64,000 nt of DNA from Comamonas testosteroni (lineage in GTDB: Bacteria; Pseudomonadota; Gammaproteobacteria; Burkholderiales; Burkholderiaceae_C). The stretch lies in NCBI RefSeq assembly GCF_014076415.1, contig NZ_CP043568.1, positions 1,488,001 through 1,552,000 of the forward strand. The letters run 5' to 3'. The notes under the pieces were generated by a model. It was not told the DNA's origin. It worked only from the letters and a program-made list of their open reading frames with translations, and ran no database searches. This document shows, piece by piece, positions 34,953 through 43,888 of the stretch. Position 1 is the first letter of the stretch. The number at the start of each line of letters is the position of its first letter. The position numbers and the translations under genes are program-made.

Positions 34953-34976
34953 AAACTGAAGAACTGGAGTCAGTTT
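34953..34976. promoter_or_regulatory. Inverted repeat in front of the oxygenase-led operon
   Basis: AAACTGA (34953-34959) and TCAGTTT (34970-34976) form a perfect 7-bp inverted repeat with a ten-base spacer, 14 bases upstream of the GTG start and next to its ribosome binding site. It could be an operator for the LysR protein encoded upstream or a translation-control hairpin. Confidence 0.5.
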
Positions 34977-35130
34977 AGAAAGCGCAGTCCGTGCTGGATA
35001 GCGCAGCTTTTGCTTCGGGGTGATCTAAAAATGTGAGCGCCAATCGCTGATGGGTAAAGCGCTGCACGGCATTGGTGCATTCGAAGAAAGCGATGCGCAC
35101 AATGCCGGTGCAGGCACAGGCGGGGGGCTC

Positions 35131-36108
35131 TCAGCTCCTGGCGGAAACCGCCGCAGCGGCGGTCTGCGTGCGTGCCACCCATTCACGCAGGGCGACGCTT
35201 TCCTCGTCCTCGCGGCTTTCTATGGCATCGGCCGCGATGCGGTTGAAGGCGTCGAGTGCCGATGGCAGCGTGCGTCCTGCACGCACATAGACACCGAGTT
35301 CGGAGTACAGCGTGGTGGGGGTGTCCAGCGGCACATGGACCAGCCGGCCTTCGCGCAGCTCGCGCTCCAGTCCCAGGCGGCTCTGGAAAAAAATGCCCAC
35401 ACCGCGTTCGGCAAGACTCTTGGCCAGCTCGATGGACGAGGTTTCCAGCAACACCTGCAATGCACGTTTGTGGTGCGCCAGCAAGGGCTGCAGCAAGTCG
35501 TGCATGGAGAGTTCGGGCGTTGGCAGAATCAGCGGAAAGACCGCGCATTGCGCAAAGTCCACGCGCTCCAGCTGGGCAATCGGGTGCTTGGGCGGCACGA
35601 TGGCACCCAGCGCAAAGCGGCCCATGGTGCATTGGCGCAGATTGTCGTGGCGCTTGACCGAAAAGCCTATGCCCACGTCCGCATCGCCCTGAATCACGGC
35701 CTGTGCCGCCTGCTGGGAGCCGCAGGTGCGCACATGAATCTGAATCGTGGGATAGCGCCTGTGCATCTGCGTGAGCACGGCAGGCATCAGGTCGGCGTTC
35801 AGGCCTTCCACGGCGGCCACGCTGACCGAGCCGCGGCGTACGCCGCGCAGCAGCTCCAGCTCGGTGCCGAGACGGTGCTCGTCCTGCAGCACCGTGATCA
35901 CATGGCGCGAAAACACTTCGCCGGCGGCCGTGAGCCGCAGGCCCGAGCTCAGGCGCTCGAACAGCGGGCTGCCGATTTCGTCCTCCAGTTGCAGCAACTG
36001 GCGGTTGACCGCCGACGAGGCCACATGCAGATGGCGTGCGGCCTCGCGTATGGAGCCGCAACGGCGGATCATGTCGAAATAGCGAATGGAGCGGGCGTGA
36101 ATATGCAT
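35131..36108 (-). CDS. LysR-type transcriptional regulator
   Basis: The protein has 325 residues. The winged helix-turn-helix lies at about 8-65 (YFDMIRRCGSIREAARHLHVASSAVNRQLLQLEDEIG read in blocks), followed by the linker helix and a periplasmic-binding-protein-like effector domain (VAAVEGLNADLMPAVL onward). The motif ASSAVNRQL is common to regulators of catabolic operons. It lies on the same strand as, and 191 bases upstream of, the oxygenase-led operon, which makes it the best candidate regulator. Unlike most LysR genes it is not divergent from its presumed target. Confidence 0.88.
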   Translation of the reverse strand: MHIHARSIRYFDMIRRCGSIREAARHLHVASSAVNRQLLQLEDEIGSPLFERLSSGLRLTAAGEVFSRHVITVLQDEHRLGTELELLRGVRRGSVSVAAVEGLNADLMPAVLTQMHRRYPTIQIHVRTCGSQQAAQAVIQGDADVGIGFSVKRHDNLRQCTMGRFALGAIVPPKHPIAQLERVDFAQCAVFPLILPTPELSMHDLLQPLLAHHKRALQVLLETSSIELAKSLAERGVGIFFQSRLGLERELREGRLVHVPLDTPTTLYSELGVYVRAGRTLPSALDAFNRIAADAIESREDEESVALREWVARTQTAAAAVSARS

Positions 36109-36159
36109 GCTGCCGGAGTCAGCATATGCCGTGCCAGTTCGCTGGGTGGCCGCGACCGC

Positions 36160-37257
36160 TTACTGTGGCGCGCCCGCCGCCTTGGCGCGCTGGGCACGGG
36201 CCTTGAGCTTGGCATCCTCCTCGCGCCCGGTGGGCCAGCCTTGCATATGCTGCTGGGCAATATTGCTGAGCGCGGTGATCCACGGTGCGCTGTCGTTGAG
36301 GCAGTCTATGTATTCGAACTGCTGGCCGCCCGCATGCAAAAAGGCTTCACGTGCTTCCTGCTTGATTTCCTCCAGCGTTTCCAGGCAGTCGCTGGTGAAG
36401 CCGGGGCAGACCACATCGACGCGCCGGGTGCCGGCCCGGGCCATGGCAATCAGCGAGGGCTCGGTATAGGGCTCCAGCCATTTGGCCTTGCCAAAGCGCG
36501 ACTGGAAGGTCACCAGATACTGGTCGCTGGCGAGCTTGAGCCGCTCGGCCAGCAGGCGTGCCGTCTTGTGCGATTCGCAGTGATAGGGGTCGCCCAGATG
36601 CAGGGTGCGTTCTGGCACACCATGAAAGCTCATGACCAGCTTGTCCCCGCGACCGTGGCCGCGCCAGTGGGCTTCGATGCGCTGTGCCAGCGCTTCGATG
36701 TAGCCGGCATCGTCGTGGTAGCGGTTGACGAAACGCAGCTCGGGAATATGGCGCTGGGTCCTGGCCCAGTCGTAGACGGCGTCGAACACGCTGGCCGTGG
36801 TCGTGCCCGAGTACTGGGGGTACAGCGGCAGTATCAGGATGCGCGTCACGCCGTCCTGCTTGAGTGCATCCAGCTGGGCCGCAATGGATGGCGTGCCGTA
36901 GCGCATGGCCGGCAGCACCAGCACATTGTGGCCGCGCTCGCCCAGCCAGCCGCGCAGCAAGGTGGCCTGGCGCGTGGTCCAGTGCAGCAGCGGGGAGCCG
37001 TCCTTTTCATGCCAGACGGTGGCGTACTTGGCTGCCGACTTGGCCGGACGGGTGCGCAGGATGATGCCGTGCAGAATCGGCCACCAGGCGAGCTTGGGAA
37101 TCTCGACCACGCGATCGTCACCAAGAAATTCCGCCAGATAAGGGCGCACTGCGGCGGCCGTGGGGGCGGCCGGCGTGCCCAGATTGCACAGCAGGATGCC
37201 GGTGCGTGCGGATTGATCGTGACGGAAGCGGGGTTCGGGCGCAAAGCGTGATGGCAT
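36160..37257 (-). CDS. hemH: Ferrochelatase
   Basis: The enzyme inserts Fe(II) into protoporphyrin IX, the last step of protohaem synthesis. Family blocks are GILLCNLGTPAAPTA, LPLYPQYSGTTTASVFD and the active-site LVMSFHGVPERTL with the metal-delivering His. The C-terminal GFTSDCLETLEEI carries the conserved Glu. Length is 365 residues. It ends 51 bases before the LysR start on the same strand and is divergent from the HAD gene (73-base gap), where both promoters must lie. No membrane anchor is seen, as in most proteobacterial enzymes. Confidence 0.95.
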   Translation of the reverse strand: MPSRFAPEPRFRHDQSARTGILLCNLGTPAAPTAAAVRPYLAEFLGDDRVVEIPKLAWWPILHGIILRTRPAKSAAKYATVWHEKDGSPLLHWTTRQATLLRGWLGERGHNVLVLPAMRYGTPSIAAQLDALKQDGVTRILILPLYPQYSGTTTASVFDAVYDWARTQRHIPELRFVNRYHDDAGYIEALAQRIEAHWRGHGRGDKLVMSFHGVPERTLHLGDPYHCESHKTARLLAERLKLASDQYLVTFQSRFGKAKWLEPYTEPSLIAMARAGTRRVDVVCPGFTSDCLETLEEIKQEAREAFLHAGGQQFEYIDCLNDSAPWITALSNIAQQHMQGWPTGREEDAKLKARAQRAKAAGAPQ

Positions 37258-37330
37258 GGTGCAATTGTGTCAGCTAATCGGATAGGCGCAGCCGCTCTGC
37301 GGCATTAGCCGGGCCGCTATTCTTCGGGGC

Positions 37331-38080
37331 ATGCAATCCCAAGACACCACTGCCCCTGCCATTGAAACCCTTCAGCGCCTGCGCCAAAGCGGCCAGATTC
37401 GCGCCATCAGTCTGGATCTGGACGACACGCTCTGGCCCATCTGGCCCACGATTGCCAAGGCAGAGGCCGTTTTGCTGCAGTGGCTCGCGCAGCATGCTCC
37501 CGGTACGGCCGAGCACCTGGGCGATACGGACAAGGTGCGGGCCTTGCGTCACGAAATCGTGGCATTGCGCCCGGATCTGAAAGCCGACCTCAGCGGTCTG
37601 CGCCGGGAGTCCATCCGTCTGGCGCTGACCCGGGCCGGTGACGACCCTGCCCTGGCCGAACCGGCCTTTGACGAGTTCTTTGCTGCTCGTCAGCGGGTCG
37701 AGCTGTTTGACGATGCCTTGCCGGCGCTGCAGTTTCTGTCGCAGCGCTGGCCGGTGGTGGCCCTGTCCAACGGCAATGCGAATGTGCATGTGGTGGGTAT
37801 AGGCGAGCATTTTCGCGCCTCGCTGTCTGCCAGCGCAGCGGGCATGGCCAAGCCCGAGACGCGTTTTTTCCAGGCTGCAGCGGATGCGGCCGGCGTCGCC
37901 CCCGAGCATGTGCTGCACATCGGCGACGATGCGGCACTCGACGCCCAGGGCGCCATGGATGCGGGTATGCACGCAGTCTGGCTCAACCGTGGGCAGGTAG
38001 CATGGCCTTGCGTGGGTCCTGAACCCCACGTCACAGTCGCCAGCCTTTGGCAGTTGTGTCAGGGGCTGGCAGATCGTTGA
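37331..38080 (+). CDS. HAD-superfamily hydrolase (subfamily IA)
   Basis: This is a phosphatase-type protein of 249 residues. Motif I is SLDLDDTLWPIWPT (nucleophile Asp and general acid Asp), motif II VVALSNGN, motif III Lys in GMAKPETRFF, and motif IV HIGDDAALDAQGAMDAG. The cap region (about 45-120) is helical, as in subclass C1. It could act on nucleotides, sugar phosphates or phosphoglycolate; the sequence does not decide. It is divergent from hemH, and the DUF2189 gene starts 45 bases after its stop. Confidence 0.87.
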   Translation: MQSQDTTAPAIETLQRLRQSGQIRAISLDLDDTLWPIWPTIAKAEAVLLQWLAQHAPGTAEHLGDTDKVRALRHEIVALRPDLKADLSGLRRESIRLALTRAGDDPALAEPAFDEFFAARQRVELFDDALPALQFLSQRWPVVALSNGNANVHVVGIGEHFRASLSASAAGMAKPETRFFQAAADAAGVAPEHVLHIGDDAALDAQGAMDAGMHAVWLNRGQVAWPCVGPEPHVTVASLWQLCQGLADR

Positions 38081-38125
38081 CCGGGACGAGGTAAAGCTTT
38101 GCGGGTCAACGAAGAAGGACCGCCT

Positions 38126-38974
38126 ATGCCTACCTGTCTGTCTGCCTGCCTTCTCACGCCGCCACCGCTGGCACCTGTGCGAACCATTGCCTGGAGCCGG
38201 CCTCTGGTGTGGCTTTCCAGGGCCTTGCAGGACATTTCTAATGCTCCGTTAATCAGTCTGGCGCATGGTCTGGCCTTGATCCTGATCGGTGCAGCAATCC
38301 TGACCCTGGGGCACAATCGCTTCTGGTTGATGGCTGGAGCCTTGTCGGGCTTTCTGGTGGTGGGGCCTCTGGTTGCCACCAGCCTCTATGCCGTCAGCCG
38401 TGCCATAGAGCGCGGTGAGGTGGCAGACTGGGGTCTGATCCGCCGCACCTGGACGCAATGGCAGAGCTGCCATGCCACGGGCCGGGGAGGGTACTGGTGC
38501 ATGGTCAGGTTCGGCGCCTTGCTGGCGCTGGCAGCCACGGGTTGGGTGCTGATTTCGGCATCGCTGATCACCGTGATGTCGCCTGTGCGCGTGCAAACCC
38601 TGCAGGATTTCATTGCGCATGTGGTGCTGGCCAGGGATGGTCAGCTGTTTGTGCAATGGATGGCTTTGGGCAGCTTTCTGGCTGCTCCGATTTTTGCGTC
38701 CAGCGTGGTGGCCATGCCGCTGATGCTGGACAGGCGAGTGACCGTGCGTCAGGCCGTGTTGACCAGTTGGTCCGTGGTGCTGGCCAACCCTGGCCCTATG
38801 GCCTTGTGGGCGGCGCTGATTGTGATGTTGACTTTGCTGGGCCTTGGCAGCTATCTGCTGGGGCTGGTGGTTGTGATGCCCCTGCTGGGCCATGCCAGCT
38901 GGCACGCCTATCGAGACCTGGTGGATGCCTCTGCATTCCCCGCCAGGGATGACGCGATAGTGCCTGCTGTCTGA
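38126..38974 (+). CDS. DUF2189 family integral membrane protein
   Basis: The protein has 282 residues with about six hydrophobic segments. The sequence LSRALQDISNAPLISLAHGLALILIG followed by GALSGFLVVGPLVATSLYAVSRAIERGE is the DUF2189 pattern, in which a DLxxAPxxSL-like block precedes the first helix. The function is unknown; relatives are often near cytochrome oxidase genes, which is not the case here. The ATG at 38126 has AAGGA eight bases upstream; a TTG at 38099 is also in frame. Confidence 0.8.
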   Translation: MPTCLSACLLTPPPLAPVRTIAWSRPLVWLSRALQDISNAPLISLAHGLALILIGAAILTLGHNRFWLMAGALSGFLVVGPLVATSLYAVSRAIERGEVADWGLIRRTWTQWQSCHATGRGGYWCMVRFGALLALAATGWVLISASLITVMSPVRVQTLQDFIAHVVLARDGQLFVQWMALGSFLAAPIFASSVVAMPLMLDRRVTVRQAVLTSWSVVLANPGPMALWAALIVMLTLLGLGSYLLGLVVVMPLLGHASWHAYRDLVDASAFPARDDAIVPAV

Positions 38975-39021
38975 GCGATGCGCGACCAGGGCCTGGCAAA
39001 GGCTGTAAGGACCTGGTTGTC

Positions 39022-39237
39022 GTGATATTCGGTTATACGGAAGAGCAGATTGCCCACTTTTTCCTGACCTGGGGCGTGGGTGCCTTCATCTTGTTCATGG
39101 TGTTCATCATCCTGCAGCTGGCGCGTCAGTCCAAGGCAGGCAAGTTCGGCACCTTTGTGATTTGCCTGGGTCTGGGCGTGGGCTTTGTGGGCTATATCGC
39201 CAAGATCATCATCCAGTGGTGGATAGAGAGTCACTGA
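39022..39237 (+). CDS. DUF2788 family small membrane protein
   Basis: The protein has 71 residues and starts at GTG with AGGA about 11 bases in front. There are two hydrophobic helices (about 10-32 and 42-64) separated by a basic turn (ARQSKAGKFG). The pattern YTEEQIAHFFLTWGVGAFILFMVFII and the C-terminal GYIAKIIIQWW fit DUF2788, a short proteobacterial family of unknown role. It follows the DUF2189 gene by 47 bases and may be co-transcribed. The 110 bases after it contain no recognisable gene. Confidence 0.82.
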   Translation: MIFGYTEEQIAHFFLTWGVGAFILFMVFIILQLARQSKAGKFGTFVICLGLGVGFVGYIAKIIIQWWIESH

Positions 39238-39347
39238 GCTGCGCCACGAGCTGCGTCATAGGGCGCTGACCGGCTCACTACTCGAGCAAGGTCCGCCCCT
39301 CGCCCCCTTCCGAAAAGTAGGGTGGAAAGGAGCGGTGCCTCAGTGGG

Positions 39348-40370
39348 TTAACCCGGTTTCACCTGTGCGCGCTTGAGCACTTTTTGCCAGCGGTTCTGCT
39401 CGGTGGCGATGAACTGGGCAAACTGCTCCGGCGTGCTGCCAATGGGCTCGGCGGCGTCGCCCTGCAAGCGCTTGAGCGCATCGGGTGCCTTGACGGCCTT
39501 GGCGCATTCTGCGGCCAGCTTGTCCACATGGGAGCGGGGCAGGCTGGAAGGGGCGAGCATGCCGTACCACTGGGTCATCTCGAAGCCGGGAAAGCCCTGT
39601 TCGGCCACCGTAGGCACATCGGGCAGCTGTGGCAGGCGCTTGGTCGAGCCGGTGGCGATGCAGCGCACCTTGCCGGCCTTGATGAAGGGCAGCAGTGCGG
39701 CGGCGCCGACCGAGGCCGCATCAAGACGGCCCGAGAGCAGGTCGGTCATCATGGGGCCGGTGCCGCGATAAGGCACGTGGAGCATGAAGATGTCTGCCGT
39801 CATCTTCAGATATTCGAAGGCCAGGTGACCCGCGCTGCCATTGCCGGCCGAGCCATAGCTGAGCTTGCCAGGGTTCTTCTTGGCATAGGCCACCAGATCG
39901 GCAATGTTCTTGACGGGCAGGTCGGGGTGAACCACATAGAGGCTGGGCACCTTGGCCAGCAGGCTCACGGGCACAAAGTCCTTTTTAGGGTCCCAGGGCA
40001 GCTTGTCAAAAATATAGGGGTTGACGGCCAGGGTACCGATATGGCCGAGGATGACCGTGCTCTGGTCATCGGCGCGAGCCACCTCTTGCATGGCGATATT
40101 GCCTGCGGCGCCGGGCTTGTTGTCCACGAATACGTTCTGGCCGATGGTCTTGGACAGCTCTGCGGCGGTGGAGCGGGCCACGATTTCAGAGCTGCCGCCA
40201 GGCGCAAATGGCACGACAAAGCGAATCGGACGGCTGGGCCAGCTGTCATCGGCAGCGCGGGCCATGCCGGGCAGCAGGCCGCTGCAGGCCAGGACTCCTG
40301 CACTGGTCAGCAGATGGCGGCGCGAGATGCTCAGAACTTCGCGAGTGGACTTGTCGAACGTGGATGCCAT
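39348..40370 (-). CDS. Orphan Bug-family substrate-binding protein (TctC-like)
   Basis: This is a periplasmic carboxylate receptor of 340 residues. A twin-arginine-like signal (SISRRHLLTSAG) precedes a hydrophobic stretch and an ARA cleavage site near residue 39. Family blocks are FVVPFAPGGSSEIVAR, VDNKPGAAGNIAMQEVA, YGSAGNGSAGHLAFEYLK and HVPYRGTGPMMTDLLSGRLD. No TctA or TctB gene is near; Comamonadaceae have many such unlinked receptors that may share permeases or act in signalling. It is on the same strand as hpnCDE but 149 bases downstream of hpnE. Confidence 0.9.
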   Translation of the reverse strand: MASTFDKSTREVLSISRRHLLTSAGVLACSGLLPGMARAADDSWPSRPIRFVVPFAPGGSSEIVARSTAAELSKTIGQNVFVDNKPGAAGNIAMQEVARADDQSTVILGHIGTLAVNPYIFDKLPWDPKKDFVPVSLLAKVPSLYVVHPDLPVKNIADLVAYAKKNPGKLSYGSAGNGSAGHLAFEYLKMTADIFMLHVPYRGTGPMMTDLLSGRLDAASVGAAALLPFIKAGKVRCIATGSTKRLPQLPDVPTVAEQGFPGFEMTQWYGMLAPSSLPRSHVDKLAAECAKAVKAPDALKRLQGDAAEPIGSTPEQFAQFIATEQNRWQKVLKRAQVKPG

Positions 40371-40519
40371 GTTGTCTCCGTTGCTTTTGGCTTTATGCGG
40401 CTGAGAGATTGCCTCTCAAGCCATGGTTGCAACTGTGGCTGTCAAATCGCTGTCAAACCAGGTGCGGCAGGACTATCCAGGCATCAGGATTGTGCTGATA
40501 GGGTTTGCTCTAGAGCTGC

Positions 40520-41866
40520 TCAGCCCTGGTCTATCCGGACCAGCTTCTCAGCCGCCGCGAGTCCGCAGCGCACGGCACCTTCCAGCGTCGCAGGGTAGGG
40601 CCCGTTCACATAGTCGCCGCAAGCCCAGAGGCCATGGCCCAGCTCCATGTCAGGGCGCTTCACGCCGGGCCGGCAGGCAAATGTGGCGCGCTTTTCAACC
40701 ACGGTCAGCACAGCTTGAATGTCCTGCCAGCCCAGCTGTTGGCGAGCCTGATCCAGCACCTGCTGCTCCAGGGTTTCGCGGTCCGTGCGGCAGTCGCTGA
40801 TGACAAAAGCCATCAGATCTTGCTGGACGGTATCGGAGGATTGCAGGTGCCCGCGGTCAAACACAAACTGGGCCGGAGCCTGCCCGCCCGGTTGCAGTGC
40901 CAGCCAGGGCAACTCGGCGGCAAGGCGATGGCTGGTGCGCGCATAGACCGTGGCAATGGCCGTGTGCTCCAGCGCCTGCGCGGTCTGTGCCCAGTGCTGG
41001 TAATGCACGCCGTCACGTGCGGGAAGTCGCTGGTCTTCGGCAGCCAGCAGGGCCAGGCGGGCGGCTTCCTGAGGTGGGCAGGCCAGCAGCACGGCATCGA
41101 AGCGCGATTGCTCAAGCGCTGGTGTCAGTGTCGCATTGGATGCACGCAGCAGCCATTGCCGGCCATGGGGAATCAGCTCCTGAATCCGGCTGGCCGTATG
41201 CACCGCATGGGCGCGGCCTTGCAGCCATTGCGCAGCCGGGATGGGAAAGAGATCGCCAAGGCCGCGGCGTGGCACCATAAAGTGCGAGCCGCCTGTGCCT
41301 GCGAACAGGGCGTCATGCAGCACACGCAAGAAGATGCTGCCACTTGCCTGCGAGGCCGGCAGGTTGAGGGCTGATACGCACAGAGGTTCGATGAACTCAT
41401 CGAGCAGGCGCTTTGGCAGACCGCTGCAGATGTCGGCCACGGTGGCCTGGTCTGCGCAGCGAAAGCCCTGAACGCGCCAGCGCAGGGCGCGCCCCAGCAG
41501 GGCGGTACGTTCGCGCAGTGACCAGCCGCTGGCGCTGGCAATGCCGATCAAGGCGTCCAGCGGCGCCGGCAGGTCGGGGAAGGACAGGCCGCTGCCATCG
41601 GCGTAGCGCATGGCCAGTGGCCTGCGCAGCAGGGTATGTTCTGGCGCTGCGCCCACGACGCGCATGAGCCTCAGGCATTCGGCATAGGCGCCGATCAGAA
41701 TGTGCTGGCCGTTGTCGGCGATGGTGCCGCCCGGCAGTTCCAGATTGCGGGCCCGGCCACCCAACTGGCGGCCGGCTTCGAATATCGTGGGCCGATGACC
41801 GCTGAGCGAGAGCTGTACTGCGGCAGCCATGCCGGCCCAGCCGCCACCGATGATGGCAACTTGCAT
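40520..41866 (-). CDS. hpnE: Hydroxysqualene dehydroxylase (squalene-associated FAD-dependent desaturase)
   Basis: This is the third enzyme of the bacterial squalene route: it reduces hydroxysqualene to squalene with FAD. The FAD-binding Rossmann motif is IGGGWAGMAAAVQLSLSGHRPTIFEA, followed by GGRARNLELPGGTIADNGQHILIGAY, the typical HpnE continuation. The C-terminal FAD motif is LWACGDYVNGPYPATLEGAVRCGLAAAEKL. Length is 448 residues. It starts seven bases after the hpnD stop, so it is translationally close-coupled. Squalene made here would feed hopanoid synthesis; no squalene-hopene cyclase gene is inside the window. Confidence 0.92.
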   Translation of the reverse strand: MQVAIIGGGWAGMAAAVQLSLSGHRPTIFEAGRQLGGRARNLELPGGTIADNGQHILIGAYAECLRLMRVVGAAPEHTLLRRPLAMRYADGSGLSFPDLPAPLDALIGIASASGWSLRERTALLGRALRWRVQGFRCADQATVADICSGLPKRLLDEFIEPLCVSALNLPASQASGSIFLRVLHDALFAGTGGSHFMVPRRGLGDLFPIPAAQWLQGRAHAVHTASRIQELIPHGRQWLLRASNATLTPALEQSRFDAVLLACPPQEAARLALLAAEDQRLPARDGVHYQHWAQTAQALEHTAIATVYARTSHRLAAELPWLALQPGGQAPAQFVFDRGHLQSSDTVQQDLMAFVISDCRTDRETLEQQVLDQARQQLGWQDIQAVLTVVEKRATFACRPGVKRPDMELGHGLWACGDYVNGPYPATLEGAVRCGLAAAEKLVRIDQG

Positions 41867-41873
41867 GGCGCGC

Positions 41874-42713
41874 TTACATGCGGCCCAGTGCCTGCATCTT
41901 CCAGACCAGCCAGAACTTGCGCAGTGGCGTGAGGCTGATGCGCTGGTGCAGCACCTGGAAGTTCTCTGACTCGATTTCGCGCAGCAGGGTGCGATAGATG
42001 CTTGCCATCATCAGGCCGGGCTTTTGTGCGTGGCGGTCGGCATCGGGCAGCAGGCCCAGCGCCTTGTCATACAGGCTGTGGGCACGCTCGGCCTGAAAGC
42101 GCATCAGCGCCGTGAAGCGATCCGAGTACTCGCGCTTGTTGATCTCGTGGGCCTTGACGTCGAACTGCTGCAGCTCGCTGATGGGCAGGTAGATGCGGCC
42201 GCGCATGGCGTCTTCGCCCACGTCGCGGATGATGTTGGTCAGCTGCAGGGCCTGGCCCAGGGTGTGGGCGTATTCGGTGGTGCGCTCCTCGGTCTGGCCG
42301 AAGATGCGGGCGGCGACTTCGCCGACCACGCCGGCCACCAGATGACAGTAGCGCTGCAGGCCGGCAAAGTCCAGATAGCGGGTCTGATCCAGATCCATCT
42401 GGCAGCCTTCGATGACGGCCTGCAGATGGCGCTCTTCGATGCCATAGGTCTTGGCGTGGGGCATCAGTGCCTGCATCACGGGGTGGGCGGACTGACTGGT
42501 GAATGCCCTGTGTACCTCGGTCTTCCACCAGGCCAGCTTGGTGGCTGCCACGCCGGGGTCCGTGACCTCGTCGACCACGTCATCCACTTCGCGGCAGAAG
42601 GCATAGAAAGCCGTGATGGCGGCGCGGCGCTCCTTGGGCAAGAAGAGAAAGGCGTAATAGAAGCTGCTGCCCGAAGAGGCGGCTTTGTCTTGGACGTACT
42701 GATCCGGATTCAT
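41874..42713 (-). CDS. hpnD: Presqualene diphosphate synthase
   Basis: It condenses two farnesyl diphosphates to presqualene diphosphate. The first aspartate-rich motif is FCREVDDVVDEVTD (near 43-56), and the second is in QLTNIIRDVGEDAMRGRIYLP. The start MNPDQYVQDKAASSGSSFYYAFLFLP is the HpnD hallmark. Length is 279 residues. It lies between hpnC, 132 bases upstream, and hpnE. Confidence 0.93.
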   Translation of the reverse strand: MNPDQYVQDKAASSGSSFYYAFLFLPKERRAAITAFYAFCREVDDVVDEVTDPGVAATKLAWWKTEVHRAFTSQSAHPVMQALMPHAKTYGIEERHLQAVIEGCQMDLDQTRYLDFAGLQRYCHLVAGVVGEVAARIFGQTEERTTEYAHTLGQALQLTNIIRDVGEDAMRGRIYLPISELQQFDVKAHEINKREYSDRFTALMRFQAERAHSLYDKALGLLPDADRHAQKPGLMMASIYRTLLREIESENFQVLHQRISLTPLRKFWLVWKMQALGRM

Positions 42714-42845
42714 AGGGGGAGCATTGTCCCATGACGCGGGCGCTTGGCCGACACAACAGTGAAATGCGCTGTATGCACCTGGTTGGATGTCAAATTCAAT
42801 AGCGCCTTGCGCAGGCTCATCAGGGGATAGGGGCTATCTGTTCGA

Positions 42846-43727
42846 TCACATGCGCACGGCTTGCCAGAGCATGGCGACCATATCGAGCTTGCCCAGCTTG
42901 ATGCGCTGATAGAGGTTGCGGCCCTGCATGGCGTCCAGTCTGTCCAGAATGCGCAGACCGCCTTGCACGACCAGGCGCAGCTCCCAGCCCGTGCGGCCGG
43001 GCAACTGATGCACCAGCTGCGCGCCATGGATCATCAGGCTGCGGGCCTGGCGGTTGAGCTCGCCGAGCAGAGATTGCAGCTCAGGTGTCAATGCCGCTGC
43101 TTCCGGCTTGATGGCGCTTCGCACAATGCCATGGCGGGCCAAGTCGGCATCGGGCAGGTAATGGCGCTGGCGCGGCAAGTCCTGGCTCAGGTCCTGCCAG
43201 AAGTTGATCAGCTGCAGCGCGGTGCAGATGGCGTCGCTCTGGATCAGTGCCTTGGCGTTGACCACGCCGTACAGATGCAGCAGCAGGCGACCGACCGGGT
43301 TGGCCGAGCGGCGGCAATAGTCCAGCAATTGAGCCATGTCGCTGTAGCGGGCCTGGGCGGCCGTCATGCGCACATCCTGCTCGAAGGCGCTGAGCAGGTC
43401 GGCCAGCAATGGCTTGGGCAGACGATGTGCCTGAACCTGAACTGCCAGCGGGCCAAAGATATGGGGCCAGGAAGTTCGCATCAGCATGGCGGCTTCGCCG
43501 GCGCTGCCCAGCTGCTGCAGGTCGGCGGCATATTGCTGCAACTGTGCCAGGCGCTTCTCTGCGCAGTGATCGCCTTCGTCGGCCAGGTCGTCAGCGGTGC
43601 GCGCAAAGTGGTAGATGGCGGCGATGGGCGCACGCAGCCGTGGCGGGCACAGCCAGGAGGCAACGGGAAAATTTTCGTAATGGGTGATGCTGGCCGGCGC
43701 ATTGGCGGCGGGGCTTGCTGGGGGCAT
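42846..43727 (-). CDS. hpnC: Hydroxysqualene synthase
   Basis: It converts presqualene diphosphate to hydroxysqualene. The aspartate motif is FARTADDLADEGD (near 45-57), and the second is in LINFWQDLSQDLPRQRHYLP. The frame is open to 43817, but the ATG at 43727 gives the normal N-terminus with HYENFPVASWLCPPRLR. The protein has 293 residues. It is first in hpnC-hpnD-hpnE and divergent from the RND efflux genes; promoters for both must lie in 43728-43888. Confidence 0.92.
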   Translation of the reverse strand: MPPASPAANAPASITHYENFPVASWLCPPRLRAPIAAIYHFARTADDLADEGDHCAEKRLAQLQQYAADLQQLGSAGEAAMLMRTSWPHIFGPLAVQVQAHRLPKPLLADLLSAFEQDVRMTAAQARYSDMAQLLDYCRRSANPVGRLLLHLYGVVNAKALIQSDAICTALQLINFWQDLSQDLPRQRHYLPDADLARHGIVRSAIKPEAAALTPELQSLLGELNRQARSLMIHGAQLVHQLPGRTGWELRLVVQGGLRILDRLDAMQGRNLYQRIKLGKLDMVAMLWQAVRM

Positions 43728-43888
43728 ATGGTTCACACCCGTATTGTGGACCGGGCTGGCTTGCCGGCTTGCGCCAGCCCATAAAAAGACGGCGCAAAAG
43801 CGCACGTGCGTGCACAATCAGCGCTGACTTTGGTGCAGTTGCCTGCCCGGCGGCTGCGCTTTTCCTATTTTTACAAGCCCAGAACACC

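Noticed and set aside
35050..37251. Plus-strand open frame of 733 residues
   Set aside because: It runs antisense through the LysR gene and hemH, both of which have clear family motifs on the other strand.
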